Shown here: positions 55,056 through 63,619 of the stretch, one piece after another
How the letters are laid out: the number at the start of each line of letters is the position of its first letter
How positions within the stretch are numbered: the stretch's first letter is position 1
Source of the DNA: Endozoicomonas sp. G2_2
Lineage (GTDB): Bacteria > Pseudomonadota > Gammaproteobacteria > Nevskiales > Salinisphaeraceae
Assembly: GCF_017744135.1 (NCBI RefSeq)
Contig: NZ_JAGHQU010000004.1
Span: 1-64,000, forward strand
Direction of reading: 5' to 3'
Length of the DNA: 64,000 bases
Made by a program: the position numbers and the translations under genes
The notes under the pieces: generated by a model
The model's database searches: none
What the model was told of the DNA's origin: nothing
Seen by the model: only the letters and a program-made list of their open reading frames with translations

Positions 55056-55895
55056 TTATGGCCGGTACCGTTCGCCGCCGGGGCGCAGCGCGGCGATCAC
55101 TTCTGCGGTGCGCGGGTATACGCCGCGCCAGACATTGAAGGACTCGGCGGCCTGTTCGACGAGCATGCCGAAACCGTCCCGTCTGCGCTCGACCCCGTGA
55201 TCGCGGGCCCAGCGCAGAAAAGGCGTGGGCGCATCGGCATAGATCATGTCGTAGGCCGCCGTCGCGTTATCCAGCACGGTTGCCGGTATGTCCGGCATTT
55301 CGCCGGTGAGACCCGCTGAAATGGCGTTGATCACGATATCCCAGCCGGCGCTGAGGCGGGTCAGGTCGTGGCCGGACACCGGCCCCAGGTCCGCGAAGTC
55401 TTCGGCGATACGTTCGGCCTTCTCGGCGGTGCGGTTGGCGACGCACAGCGCGGCCGGCTGCGCCTCGAGCAGCACCGGGACCACCCCGCGTACCGCCCCG
55501 CCCGCGCCGAGCACGAGTATTCGCGCATCGGCGACATCGGCCAGGTTATCGCGCAAATCCCGGAGCAGGCCGATGCCGTCGGTGTTGTCGCCGACGATGG
55601 TGCCGTCGTCACGCCGCGCCAGGGTATTCACCGCCCCCGCGCGGGCAGCGCGTGCGCTCAATGTATCCGCGTAGGCGGCCGCCTCGGCCTTGAAGGGCAG
55701 CGTAACGTTGAGTCCGCAACCGCCCGCGGCGAAAAAGCGATCGACAGTGGTCACGAAGGCATCGGGCGCGGCCTGCAGTCGATCGTAGGTGAGGTGTTCG
55801 CCGGTCTGATCGGCGAAGGCCGCGTGAATGGCGGGCGAACGGCTGTGCTCGACCGGGTGGCCGATCACCGCGTAGCGGTCGCATGCTGTGGTCAT
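55056..55895 (-). CDS. aroE: Shikimate dehydrogenase
   Basis: From ATG at 55895 the 279-residue protein has the substrate domain YAVIGHPVEHSRSPAIHAAFA, the catalytic Lys in LNVTLPFKAEA, GDNTDGIGLLRDL, and the NADP Rossmann motif VLGAGGAVRGVVPVL. It reduces dehydroshikimate. The ATG overlaps the TGA of waaF (ATGA), so the two are coupled. An upstream in-frame extension lies within waaF. Confidence 0.96.
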   Translation of the reverse strand: MTTACDRYAVIGHPVEHSRSPAIHAAFADQTGEHLTYDRLQAAPDAFVTTVDRFFAAGGCGLNVTLPFKAEAAAYADTLSARAARAGAVNTLARRDDGTIVGDNTDGIGLLRDLRDNLADVADARILVLGAGGAVRGVVPVLLEAQPAALCVANRTAEKAERIAEDFADLGPVSGHDLTRLSAGWDIVINAISAGLTGEMPDIPATVLDNATAAYDMIYADAPTPFLRWARDHGVERRRDGFGMLVEQAAESFNVWRGVYPRTAEVIAALRPGGERYRP

Positions 55896-56989
55896 GGCGA
55901 AGTCTGTTTGGACGGCGTGGGCTGAATCGGCGCGGCCGATCCGCTGGCGTGGTGCAGCGACGGCAGCGCACGTACTTCGGGGTCGAGGCAGGCGTGCAGC
56001 ACGTCCGCGACCGGAATATCGCGCATGCAGGCGTTGTGCCCCAGGGGGCACTGGCGTTCGCGGCAGGGCGCGCAGGCCAGGCCGAGCCAGAAGCGTGCCT
56101 CGGCGGGCGCAAGCGGCGGTGCATAGTCGGGATGGGTGGAGCCATAGATGGCCAGCACCCGTGGTGCGGTGGCCGCCGCCAGATGCATCACGCCCGTGTC
56201 GTTGCCCACAAAAGCGTTCGTGAGCGACGCGATATCGGCGATATCCATCAGCGAGGTGCGTTCGCATAGATTGATGCCGTGGCGCGGCGCGGCCGCTGCC
56301 AGATGCTCCGCGAGCGCCCGATCCGCGGCGCTGCCGAATATCCAGGTCGCGATGCCGCGTTGGTCGAGTTCCGCAGCCAGGCGGGCAAAATGCGTTGCCG
56401 GCCATTGCTTGGCACCGCCGTAAGCGGCGCCGGGGGCAAAGCCGATCGCGGGGCGTGTCGTGTCCAGGCGGTACTCGACCACCAGCGCGTCGCGGCGGTC
56501 GACATCGACCGTGAGTTTCGGCAATGCCAGCTCACCGAGAACATGGCCTTCGTGTGCAAGGCCCAGCAGGGCGTAATGCTCGACCTTGCGCGGATAGCGT
56601 GTTTTGTCGAGCGTACGTACGTCGTTGATCAACCCGTAGCGCATCTCGCCCAGATACCCCGTGCGCTGCGGAATGCCCGCAAGCCAGGGCACGAGCGCGG
56701 CCTTGGCGCTGCGCTGGAGGACTATCGCCTGGTCGTAGTCACGCTCGCGCAGCATGGCCGCCGTGCGCCGTCGCTTGCCGAGCGCGAATTCGCGATGGCC
56801 GATCGGCATGTCGATCGCGCTGTCCACCTCGGGCATACGCGCGGTCAACTGGCCCGTGGCTTTCGGTGCGAGCACGTCGATACGCGCTCGCGGCAAACGT
56901 GCACGCAGCAGCATGAACAGGCTCTGCGCCATGACCATGTCGCCGATCCAGCTGGGGCCGACGACGAGAATATTTGGACGTGCTGGCAT
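55892..56989 (-). CDS. waaF: ADP-heptose:LPS heptosyltransferase II
   Basis: From ATG at 56989 the 365-residue protein starts MPARPNILVVGPSWIGDMVMAQSL, matching the usual WaaF start ILVIGPSWVGDMMMSQSL, and has FAPGAAYGGAKQWPATHFARLA and NDTGVMHLAAATAPRVLAIYGST. It adds the second heptose to the LPS inner core (GT9 family). A longer frame to 57052 has no family match in its first 21 residues. It is upstream of aroE in one transcript. Confidence 0.93.
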   Translation of the reverse strand: MPARPNILVVGPSWIGDMVMAQSLFMLLRARLPRARIDVLAPKATGQLTARMPEVDSAIDMPIGHREFALGKRRRTAAMLRERDYDQAIVLQRSAKAALVPWLAGIPQRTGYLGEMRYGLINDVRTLDKTRYPRKVEHYALLGLAHEGHVLGELALPKLTVDVDRRDALVVEYRLDTTRPAIGFAPGAAYGGAKQWPATHFARLAAELDQRGIATWIFGSAADRALAEHLAAAAPRHGINLCERTSLMDIADIASLTNAFVGNDTGVMHLAAATAPRVLAIYGSTHPDYAPPLAPAEARFWLGLACAPCRERQCPLGHNACMRDIPVADVLHACLDPEVRALPSLHHASGSAAPIQPTPSKQTSP

Positions 56990-57240
56990 GCGTTCAGCCC
57001 AGAAGGCTTTCCCTTTCAAGGTGGTTCCATATGCGCGCACGGTCTTGGCCAATCACACGAGTTCCCTTGGCAGAGCCGAACAAGCGCCGAGTTTCGGCCG
57101 GGAATGGGTTATGTCTGCCGTGCTGCCGCGCAGAAAGGTACCATTCGCGACACAAACGCGCCGAACCGTAGATTCGGATCGGTATGGATGGTTCGCGCTC
57201 GCGCTATCGAGTCGCCTTGGAACACGGATAGAAGAGACCT
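56990..57240. promoter_or_regulatory. Divergent region between waaF and the glycosyltransferase operon
   Basis: This 251-base region lies between the divergent starts of waaF and the first glycosyltransferase gene and should hold both promoters. No clear consensus -35/-10 pair was identified by eye. The last bases before 57241 include AGAAGAG about 5-10 bases upstream, a plausible ribosome site. Confidence 0.4.
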
Positions 57241-58482
57241 ATGGACTCGAGTTCGGCTGCTACCCCTTTGCGCCTGACCCACTATGTCAGCTTGGAAGAA
57301 TGGGGAGGCCTCGAACGCCAATTCGCTGCCTTTGCGGAGCGCGCCGCGCGCCGTCACGGCGCGCGCCAGTCAGTCGTTGTATGCGGCGGGCGCGTTCACC
57401 GTCGACACCGGCGGCTGTTGCCGAACTTCGACGACTGGCGCTATGAAGATCGGCTGCTCGGCCTGCGTATCGGCAATCAACCCGCGCCGGTGCGACGAGC
57501 GCGCTACCGTTGGCTGGGGCGGCACATGACCCCGGACGTTGCGCTGCTTTGGCACGGGCTGGAATCCCAGGCGCGGGTGGTGGATGCGCTAGGCCCGCGC
57601 CGCTGTCTGCATTGGGAACACGGATCAGCTTGGCATTCGTCGAACGAACATGCGACCCGGGCAGTGCTCGAACACCTGCCCGCCGTGTTGTGCAATACCC
57701 ATGCAGCAAAGCGCATGCTTGAACTGAAGTGGGGTTATGAAGGCCGCGTTCGCGTATGTCACGACGGCGTTCGTGTGAGCCACCAACCGCGCGACTTCAA
57801 ATATCTGCCCCACGACCGGCCCTTGCATATCGGTCTGGTCGGCGCGCTGATCCCGGCGCGAGCGCCTAGCGTTGCCTTGCACACGTTAGCCGCGCTCAAG
57901 GCTCGGCATATCGATGCCACCTTGTCGATTGCCGGAGATGGCCCGCTCAAGCCGGCGCTCGAGGAGCAGGCCCGCGCCCTCGGTATCGAGTCTGCGGTGC
58001 ATTTTCTCGGTACGGTGGAGGACATGGCACTGTTCTACTCTGATATCGACATCCTGCTGAATCCGTCGATCCACGAGCCCCTGCCGGTAACCGCCGCCCA
58101 GGCTGGGTCATTCGGCTGCCCTGTCGTCTGTACCGCGGTCGACGGGTTACCCGAGGTGGTCGCAGATGGGCACACGGGCCTATGCGTTGCGCCGCAAGAA
58201 GACCTGGCTCGCTATCAGGAGCTGGGCGGTGTTTCGGAGGGTTTGCCGAGCGCCGTTTATGGCCCTCAAGCCGATTGCCTACAAACACCGGCCATCTGCG
58301 AGCCCGAGGCTTTCGCAGACGCCATAGAGTCGATCGTTCAGGACGCGGAACGCTATGCGCGTATGAGTCATGCCGGTATCGAACGAGCGGGCTCACAGTT
58401 CGAGTTCAACCGCCAGGTCGATCGCGCAATGCAGTTTCTCGGTGAATACCACGAACGTGGGACGTTTGAGCGCGCGGCGTGA
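57241..58482 (+). CDS. GT4-type glycosyltransferase, first of three
   Basis: The 413-residue protein has the GT-B fold pattern of family 4: an acceptor domain beginning LTHYVSLEEWGGLERQFAAF, PLHIGLVGALIPARAPSVAL, LSIAGDGPLKPALEEQARAL and NPSIHEPLPVTAAQAGSFG. In the EX7E motif the second Glu is Gln (E-PLPVTAA-Q). It resembles its downstream neighbour from start to end, so the two are probably duplicates. It likely transfers a sugar to a surface polysaccharide or LPS. The stop overlaps the GTG of the next gene. Confidence 0.88.
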   Translation: MDSSSAATPLRLTHYVSLEEWGGLERQFAAFAERAARRHGARQSVVVCGGRVHRRHRRLLPNFDDWRYEDRLLGLRIGNQPAPVRRARYRWLGRHMTPDVALLWHGLESQARVVDALGPRRCLHWEHGSAWHSSNEHATRAVLEHLPAVLCNTHAAKRMLELKWGYEGRVRVCHDGVRVSHQPRDFKYLPHDRPLHIGLVGALIPARAPSVALHTLAALKARHIDATLSIAGDGPLKPALEEQARALGIESAVHFLGTVEDMALFYSDIDILLNPSIHEPLPVTAAQAGSFGCPVVCTAVDGLPEVVADGHTGLCVAPQEDLARYQELGGVSEGLPSAVYGPQADCLQTPAICEPEAFADAIESIVQDAERYARMSHAGIERAGSQFEFNRQVDRAMQFLGEYHERGTFERAA

Positions 58483-59720
58483 GTCTCGATCGCCTGACCC
58501 ACTATGTGAGTCTCGACGGCGCGGGCGGTGTCGAACAGCAGTTCGTCGAATTCGTACGTGCAGCGCGCGTGCAGCGCCGCACGGATCATACGGTGGTTGC
58601 ATGTGGCCGCCAGGTGCACCCGCTCATTCGTGAGCGGCTTACCGAGGCCCGGGCGCCGGTTACGTTCGAAAAGTATGCCGGGGCGTTCAAGCTTCCCAAA
58701 TGGCCCGCCACGCTTCGCCGGCATCATCAGCAGCGCCTGCTGGCGCGGCAGCGGCCCGACGCTGTCGTTGTCTGGAATCGACTGCGCGACAGTCTCGATA
58801 CGATCGCTGCAGCCGGTGTCGAACGCACGGTTTACTGGGAGCGCGGAGCCAGCTGGTTCGCCGGCGATAGTCCGGCGAAGCGCCGGTTTCTTGATGAAGT
58901 GCAGGCGGTCATCTGCAATAGCCATGCGGCACGCCGGATGCTAGAACTGCGCTGGAACTATCGGGGCCAGACACGCGTGGTCTTGAATGCTCTGCGTCCT
59001 TCGCTGCTGCCGCTTGCGCCTGTGCCTGTTCGCCAACTGCCCGACGACCGGCCGGTGACGCTGGGTATGGTCGCCCGGCTGTTGCCGATCAAGGGGGTGG
59101 CGATCGCGATCCAAGCGTTGGCGCGCTTGCGCCGGGACGGCGTCGAAACATGCCTGCGGATTGCCGGTGACGGACCGGAGATGGACCGTCTGCAACGGCT
59201 GGCGCATGGCTTGGGCGTGGCTGAATACGTCATCTTCGAAGGCCTCGTAGCCGATATGCCGGGTTTCTATGCCGGTATCGATCTGTTGGTGCATCCGGCC
59301 TTGCGTGAGCCGTTCGGTCAGATCGCGATCGAGGCAGGCGCTTATGGCGTGCCATCCGTGGTCGCGGCCGTCGATGGATTGGTCGAGGTAATCGACGATG
59401 GCGTAACCGGCGCCTGTATCGCACCGACCGTGCCACTGGAGGACTACCTCGAACTGGGCGGCAGTACGACCGATCTGCCGCCGTTCGTTTACGATCCGGA
59501 GCGGGACGTGATCGATACGCCGCGACTGGTCGATCCAGCCCGCCTTGCGCGCGTGGTTTGCGCGATCATCGAAGCGCCCGGCCGCTATGCGGCCATGAGC
59601 GCTGCCGGCATTGCGGCCGTGGAGCAACGATTCGTGTTCGATGCCCATGTGCGCGATGCCCTGGCTTCGATCGAGGCGTTCGTGAACACAGGTCGCCTGA
59701 ACGGGGAACCGGCGGCATGA
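58479..59720 (+). CDS. GT4-type glycosyltransferase, second of three
   Basis: The 413-residue paralogue starts with GTG, giving SLDRLTHYVSLDGAGGVEQQF, and has VTLGMVARLLPIKGVAIAIQAL, LRIAGDGPEMDRLQ and HPALREPFGQIAIEAGAYG. Here the canonical EX7E (E-PFGQIAI-E) is kept, in contrast to the first copy. It overlaps both neighbours (GTGA and ATGA), so it is made together with them. Confidence 0.88.
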   Translation: MSLDRLTHYVSLDGAGGVEQQFVEFVRAARVQRRTDHTVVACGRQVHPLIRERLTEARAPVTFEKYAGAFKLPKWPATLRRHHQQRLLARQRPDAVVVWNRLRDSLDTIAAAGVERTVYWERGASWFAGDSPAKRRFLDEVQAVICNSHAARRMLELRWNYRGQTRVVLNALRPSLLPLAPVPVRQLPDDRPVTLGMVARLLPIKGVAIAIQALARLRRDGVETCLRIAGDGPEMDRLQRLAHGLGVAEYVIFEGLVADMPGFYAGIDLLVHPALREPFGQIAIEAGAYGVPSVVAAVDGLVEVIDDGVTGACIAPTVPLEDYLELGGSTTDLPPFVYDPERDVIDTPRLVDPARLARVVCAIIEAPGRYAAMSAAGIAAVEQRFVFDAHVRDALASIEAFVNTGRLNGEPAA

Positions 59721-60853
59721 CGCGCGCCGGCCAGCGTATTGCGATCGTCTTCCGCGGGATCGGCGATATCGGCGGTACCAACAACACCATTGCCGACCAC
59801 GCGCGCCATTTCCGCGCTCTCGGTCATGCCGTCGATCTGATCGGCGAAAAGGTGCACAAGGGCGGTGTCACCGCTGATATGGGGCGAGCTGTGCGTATCG
59901 CACGCGTGCCGCTGCTCGGCCGGTACAAATGGCGATGGTTTGCGGCTCGTGCCCAACGCGTGATCGATCACAACCGCTACGATTTCGTAGCCGGTCATGG
60001 GCACCACTATCGCCAGCATGTGCTGTCGATGCACAACTGCCTCCATCTGACGCACGAGATCGTGCACGGCGAGCCGCTCGATCCGCGTGGCGGGCTGGCG
60101 GAGATTCATGACCGAATGTTCGCGCGGGGCGATTTCAACCAATGCATCTGCAATTCACGGCTGATGCAGGCCGATCTGATGTCGCGCTACGGTATCGAGC
60201 GCGATCGCCTGCCGGTGATTTATCCCGGGTTCCGCCCGGCGCAGTTCGATCGCGGCGATCGCGCGCGTTATCGACAGGCCGTGCGTGAGGAGCTCGGCTG
60301 CAGCGACCAGGTGCTGCTCGGGCTGGTCACCTCGGGCGACTATCGCAAGCGCGGCCTCGACCTGTTGCTCGAAGCTTACGCCTCTCTGGAAACGCCAACG
60401 CGCGAAAAGACGCTGTTGCTGGTGCTCGGCAAGCAGGCCGGTACCGACGTGTTCGCTGAGCGCGCACGCGCTTTGGGTATTGCAGATCGTATGCGTTTCG
60501 TCTCCCACACCCGCGAGCCGCAGCGGTATTTCCACGCGTTGGATATCTGTGTTCATCCTGCGCGTGTCGAAGAATTCGGCCAGAGCGTTCAGGAAGCCAT
60601 GGCCTGTGGCATTGCCGTGGTAACCAGTCAACGCGTGGGAGCTGCCGAGTTACTGGCGAAGGAAATGCGTGCCCGCCTTCCCGCTACCCCGACCGTCGAA
60701 GCGTTGACGGCGCAGATGAGCGAACTCATCGAGCATGCCGGTACACGACAGGCGGTCGCCGAAGCGGGCTGGGAGGCCGCGCGCGCGAACACCGAGGCAT
60801 ATAACTTCGAGCAGACGCTCGCCGTCTACAGGCGCGCCGGCCTGGAAGCGTGA
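59717..60853 (+). CDS. GT4-type glycosyltransferase, third of three
   Basis: From ATG at 59717 the 378-residue product has IAIVFRGIGDIGGTNNTIADHARHF, VLSMHNCLHLTHEIVHGE, VIYPGFRPAQF, LVTSGDYRKRGLDLLLEAY and the EX7E motif HPARVEEFGQSVQEAMACG. It is more distant from the other two copies. It is the last gene of the plus-strand operon, convergent with the capsule-type gene and ending 18 bases from its stop. A longer frame upstream lies in the second gene. Confidence 0.9.
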   Translation: MTRAGQRIAIVFRGIGDIGGTNNTIADHARHFRALGHAVDLIGEKVHKGGVTADMGRAVRIARVPLLGRYKWRWFAARAQRVIDHNRYDFVAGHGHHYRQHVLSMHNCLHLTHEIVHGEPLDPRGGLAEIHDRMFARGDFNQCICNSRLMQADLMSRYGIERDRLPVIYPGFRPAQFDRGDRARYRQAVREELGCSDQVLLGLVTSGDYRKRGLDLLLEAYASLETPTREKTLLLVLGKQAGTDVFAERARALGIADRMRFVSHTREPQRYFHALDICVHPARVEEFGQSVQEAMACGIAVVTSQRVGAAELLAKEMRARLPATPTVEALTAQMSELIEHAGTRQAVAEAGWEAARANTEAYNFEQTLAVYRRAGLEA

Positions 60854-60871
60854 ACGCCGAGCCGCCACTGC

Positions 60872-62371
60872 TCAGCTGGCACCGGCCGCGATGCCCTGAT
60901 TTTGTGCGGGGGTCATGCCGACCTTGCCCGTGGGTTCGGTGCCGTGAAGGAGCCGGTCGATAGCCGTCAGCGAGCGCACCGCGGTTTGCACGCTCTGTGC
61001 GGGGCTGAGCTTGCTGACGGCCTGGAACTGCGAATAGATCACACCGTCTGCCGCATGGCTCAACAGGTTTTCCAGATCACGCCTCAGCTGGCTGCGCTCG
61101 ATAGTGAATGCAGCGACCTGCTCGGGCCGCGGCATGGAGGCGAAATCAAACGCGCCGCTCACCGATGCATACCAGGCATCGCCGAAGTGCACGACCGGCT
61201 TGCCGCGTACGATCGCTTCGTAGCCGGCGGTACCGGTAATTGTCGCCACGAACTGGCAGCGTTCGATCAGCGCAAGGCTGTCTTCGGTCGGTGCTGCCCA
61301 CTGGATACGCGGATTGGCCTCGATCCGGGCATGAAACTCCGGGCTGCGATAGAAGAACGTCTGCTTGGGGTTTTCCTTGAGCACGAGTACCCAATCTTCG
61401 GGCAGCGCCGCGCTCATGGCTTCGATGGCGTTGATCTGATCCTTGTAGGCGCCGCCGAACTCCGAGGTTGTGGCCTCGGGTTCAAGATGCAGCGGAAAAT
61501 AGACTAACCGCGACGGCAGCGTCGCTAAAGTCAGCTGATCGGAGGCGTTGCGACCGAATTCGCGGGCCCGCTCCCGATTCCTCATCTGGTCGAGCAATTT
61601 CTTGCGCGAGCGGTGGAACAGATAATAGAACAGCGCGGCCAGTAGCCGCCGATTGTGTGCGAGCAGGAAGGCATGCAGCCGCCAGGCCGCAGTGAACCGG
61701 AACCGCCGTTTGCGGATCGAACGAAACAGCTTGTATTTGCGTTCCCGGTCGGGGTCGCGGCGTGCCTTCATGTAGAACAGGTCGAGGTCACGTTCATCGC
61801 TTACGCGATAGCGTTCGAACGCGAGTGCACAACGCCGGGCATGTGCGAAAAGCTCGGCCGTCGCGCGGCCGTAAAAGAACTTGTCCGGAATTATCGTCTG
61901 CTGGAACACCAGCGTTTGCAGCCCTTTGCGCTGCGCAATCTCGAGCATGAGATTGTCCAGCCCCAGATGCGGTGCGCGAGAGAACCATACGGCTTCGGCG
62001 CCGGTATGCTGCAGTAGTTGATCCAGCCGGCTTGCATGCAGGAAGAATCGATTGGCGACTTCGTCGTAGGCGTAGTAGCTCGGCTCGAAGTAGTTCGGCT
62101 TGCGGAAAAAAGCATGTTTCGGGCTCTGGGCAACGCTAACCCGGCTGATGTTCTTGTAGTAATGGGCGAAGCAATCGGTAAAGAGCGAGCGATACCATGG
62201 CTTGTACCGGTATTCCGTGTACGAGCCCAAGTCGAACAGGTCCATAACCCGGAACATTGGCACCTGATCCGATTTTTGCTCGATGATGCCGACTACTTCG
62301 TAGCCGGCGCCCCGTAGCTCAGTAATCAAGCCATGTGGCGCCATCGGCCACCATAATAGGACTTTTTTCAT
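60872..62371 (-). CDS. Capsule polysaccharide synthesis-like protein (KpsC/LipB type)
   Basis: The 499-residue protein starts MKKVLLWWPMAPHGLITELRG. It shows the pattern of capsule-biosynthesis proteins, with VYFPLHLEPEATTSEFGG, LVLKENPKQTFFYRSPEF and TITGTAGYEAIVRGKPVVHFGDAWY, together with a basic central region. Related proteins transfer Kdo-like sugars or take part in surface polysaccharide formation; the exact role here is unknown. The start lies next to AT-rich spacer DNA. Confidence 0.8.
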   Translation of the reverse strand: MKKVLLWWPMAPHGLITELRGAGYEVVGIIEQKSDQVPMFRVMDLFDLGSYTEYRYKPWYRSLFTDCFAHYYKNISRVSVAQSPKHAFFRKPNYFEPSYYAYDEVANRFFLHASRLDQLLQHTGAEAVWFSRAPHLGLDNLMLEIAQRKGLQTLVFQQTIIPDKFFYGRATAELFAHARRCALAFERYRVSDERDLDLFYMKARRDPDRERKYKLFRSIRKRRFRFTAAWRLHAFLLAHNRRLLAALFYYLFHRSRKKLLDQMRNRERAREFGRNASDQLTLATLPSRLVYFPLHLEPEATTSEFGGAYKDQINAIEAMSAALPEDWVLVLKENPKQTFFYRSPEFHARIEANPRIQWAAPTEDSLALIERCQFVATITGTAGYEAIVRGKPVVHFGDAWYASVSGAFDFASMPRPEQVAAFTIERSQLRRDLENLLSHAADGVIYSQFQAVSKLSPAQSVQTAVRSLTAIDRLLHGTEPTGKVGMTPAQNQGIAAGAS

Positions 62372-62947
62372 CGGGACTGTCTAGAAATAGGGCGGCAATT
62401 CACGAGCTGTACGGGACGCTTAGCCAGTTTTCGAATTTTATCAATCAATTTTTGCGGAACGATGGCAAGCCCCATGCACGCTCGACGGATTATTTCGTCT
62501 CGAATGTCACTTATAAACGCGCTAACGAGTTGAGTATTTGCGCGTTTGCAAAGACGAGCTAACTCTGCGAGCCCAAAGAAGCCGGCCTAGTAATTCGCCT
62601 AGTCTAGTGACCGTCAACCTGCCTGCGTCTCTAACATGACTAGTTGAAACCTCTGATCGAGGAAGCGGCGAGGTTTGGTTTCTCTGAATTGGATGGCGAG
62701 TCGTAGGCATGGCCGCGAGCGATATCAGTCAGCCTCGGCCCGGTCTCGACCACGTGTGTAACGCATTCAGTGCTCCTATGGCTGAAGCTTTACGTTTCAT
62801 ATCCCTTTCGATGCGCAGTGCTGTGATAAAGGGCGATTCCCAAGTCTGTGAGATTTGGCTGAGTAAATAAATCATGGGATAATAATTTTATGCGTATCCG
62901 AATTAATGTTCGAGTGTAAAATGATCTAATTACTCGCTTATACCCTC
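62372..62947. other. 576-bp AT-richer spacer without a recognised gene
   Basis: No open frame with family features was found; short frames of 60-75 codons here have no recognisable domain. The part 62860-62945 is very AT-rich (TAATAATTTTATGCG, then AATTAATG). It separates the capsule-like gene from the PIG-L/nonulosonate pair, which are all on the minus strand. It may hold the promoter of the capsule-like gene or be a junction of transferred DNA. Confidence 0.5.
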
Positions 62948-63619
62948 TCACCTGATAAGTCGAACGGCCATAAACGCCTCTGCCATATCAATGCCGACGC
63001 AGTGACCGCGGTGCTTCGCGAGATGGAAGATATGGTTCAGACTTCGAGAATGCGGGCTAGGCCGCATTTCGAGCTCATAAGCCTCTAGGGCTCGTTTTTT
63101 TACTTCAAAATAATTCGAAATATCGACATATATGTTTGGGTGAAAAGGTGTTTGGTCGGGGCTGCGCCATTCCGTACTAGACATTACTTCGTATGTGAGT
63201 ATGTTTTTGACAGTCCTAGCCGGTAGCGGCCGGCAAGCTGTCATGACGGCCTCATGCACTTTACGGTGATCTACGTTCAGATCCCCGAAATGGTGCGTAT
63301 AGATTGTTTCGGGTGCTATGCGAAAAATCAACTCCTCCAAAGGCTGGACGATCTCCAATAACGGCAAATCGTCCAGGCGGTTATCGGGCATTTCCAAGTA
63401 GGTGGTGTAATGAACGCCAAGTATATCTTGCGCTTTTCTAGCTGCTCGTTGGCGCTGGTCTAGAGCATCGTCATCTCCACCGGGCCGTGACGATACGCCG
63501 TCGGCTACAAATATCGTATGTACGGTGTCTCCCTCCGCTACATGGCGCGCGAGTGTGCCACCGCAACCGAGAGCTTCGTCATCTGTATGCGCAGCAACGA
63601 CCAGAACCGTTTTACTCAT
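62948..63619 (-). CDS. PIG-L/LmbE family N-acetylsugar deacetylase-like protein
   Basis: The 223-residue protein from ATG at 63619 has the zinc-binding motif AHTDDEALGCGGTL (the common form is AHPDDE, here Thr replaces Pro) and HHFGDLNVDHRKVHEAV. These zinc enzymes remove acetyl groups from amino sugars, as in MshB, GlcNAc-PI deacetylase and BshB. The ATG overlaps the stop of the nonulosonate synthase gene (ATGAGTAA). It may deacetylate an intermediate or a modified nonulosonate in the surface sugar locus; this is inferred from context. Confidence 0.88.
   Translation of the reverse strand: MSKTVLVVAAHTDDEALGCGGTLARHVAEGDTVHTIFVADGVSSRPGGDDDALDQRQRAARKAQDILGVHYTTYLEMPDNRLDDLPLLEIVQPLEELIFRIAPETIYTHHFGDLNVDHRKVHEAVMTACRPLPARTVKNILTYEVMSSTEWRSPDQTPFHPNIYVDISNYFEVKKRALEAYELEMRPSPHSRSLNHIFHLAKHRGHCVGIDMAEAFMAVRLIR

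Noticed and set aside
62335-62562. Short plus-strand open frame in the AT-rich spacer
   Set aside because: No ribosome site or family pattern; its codon content does not look like the neighbours.
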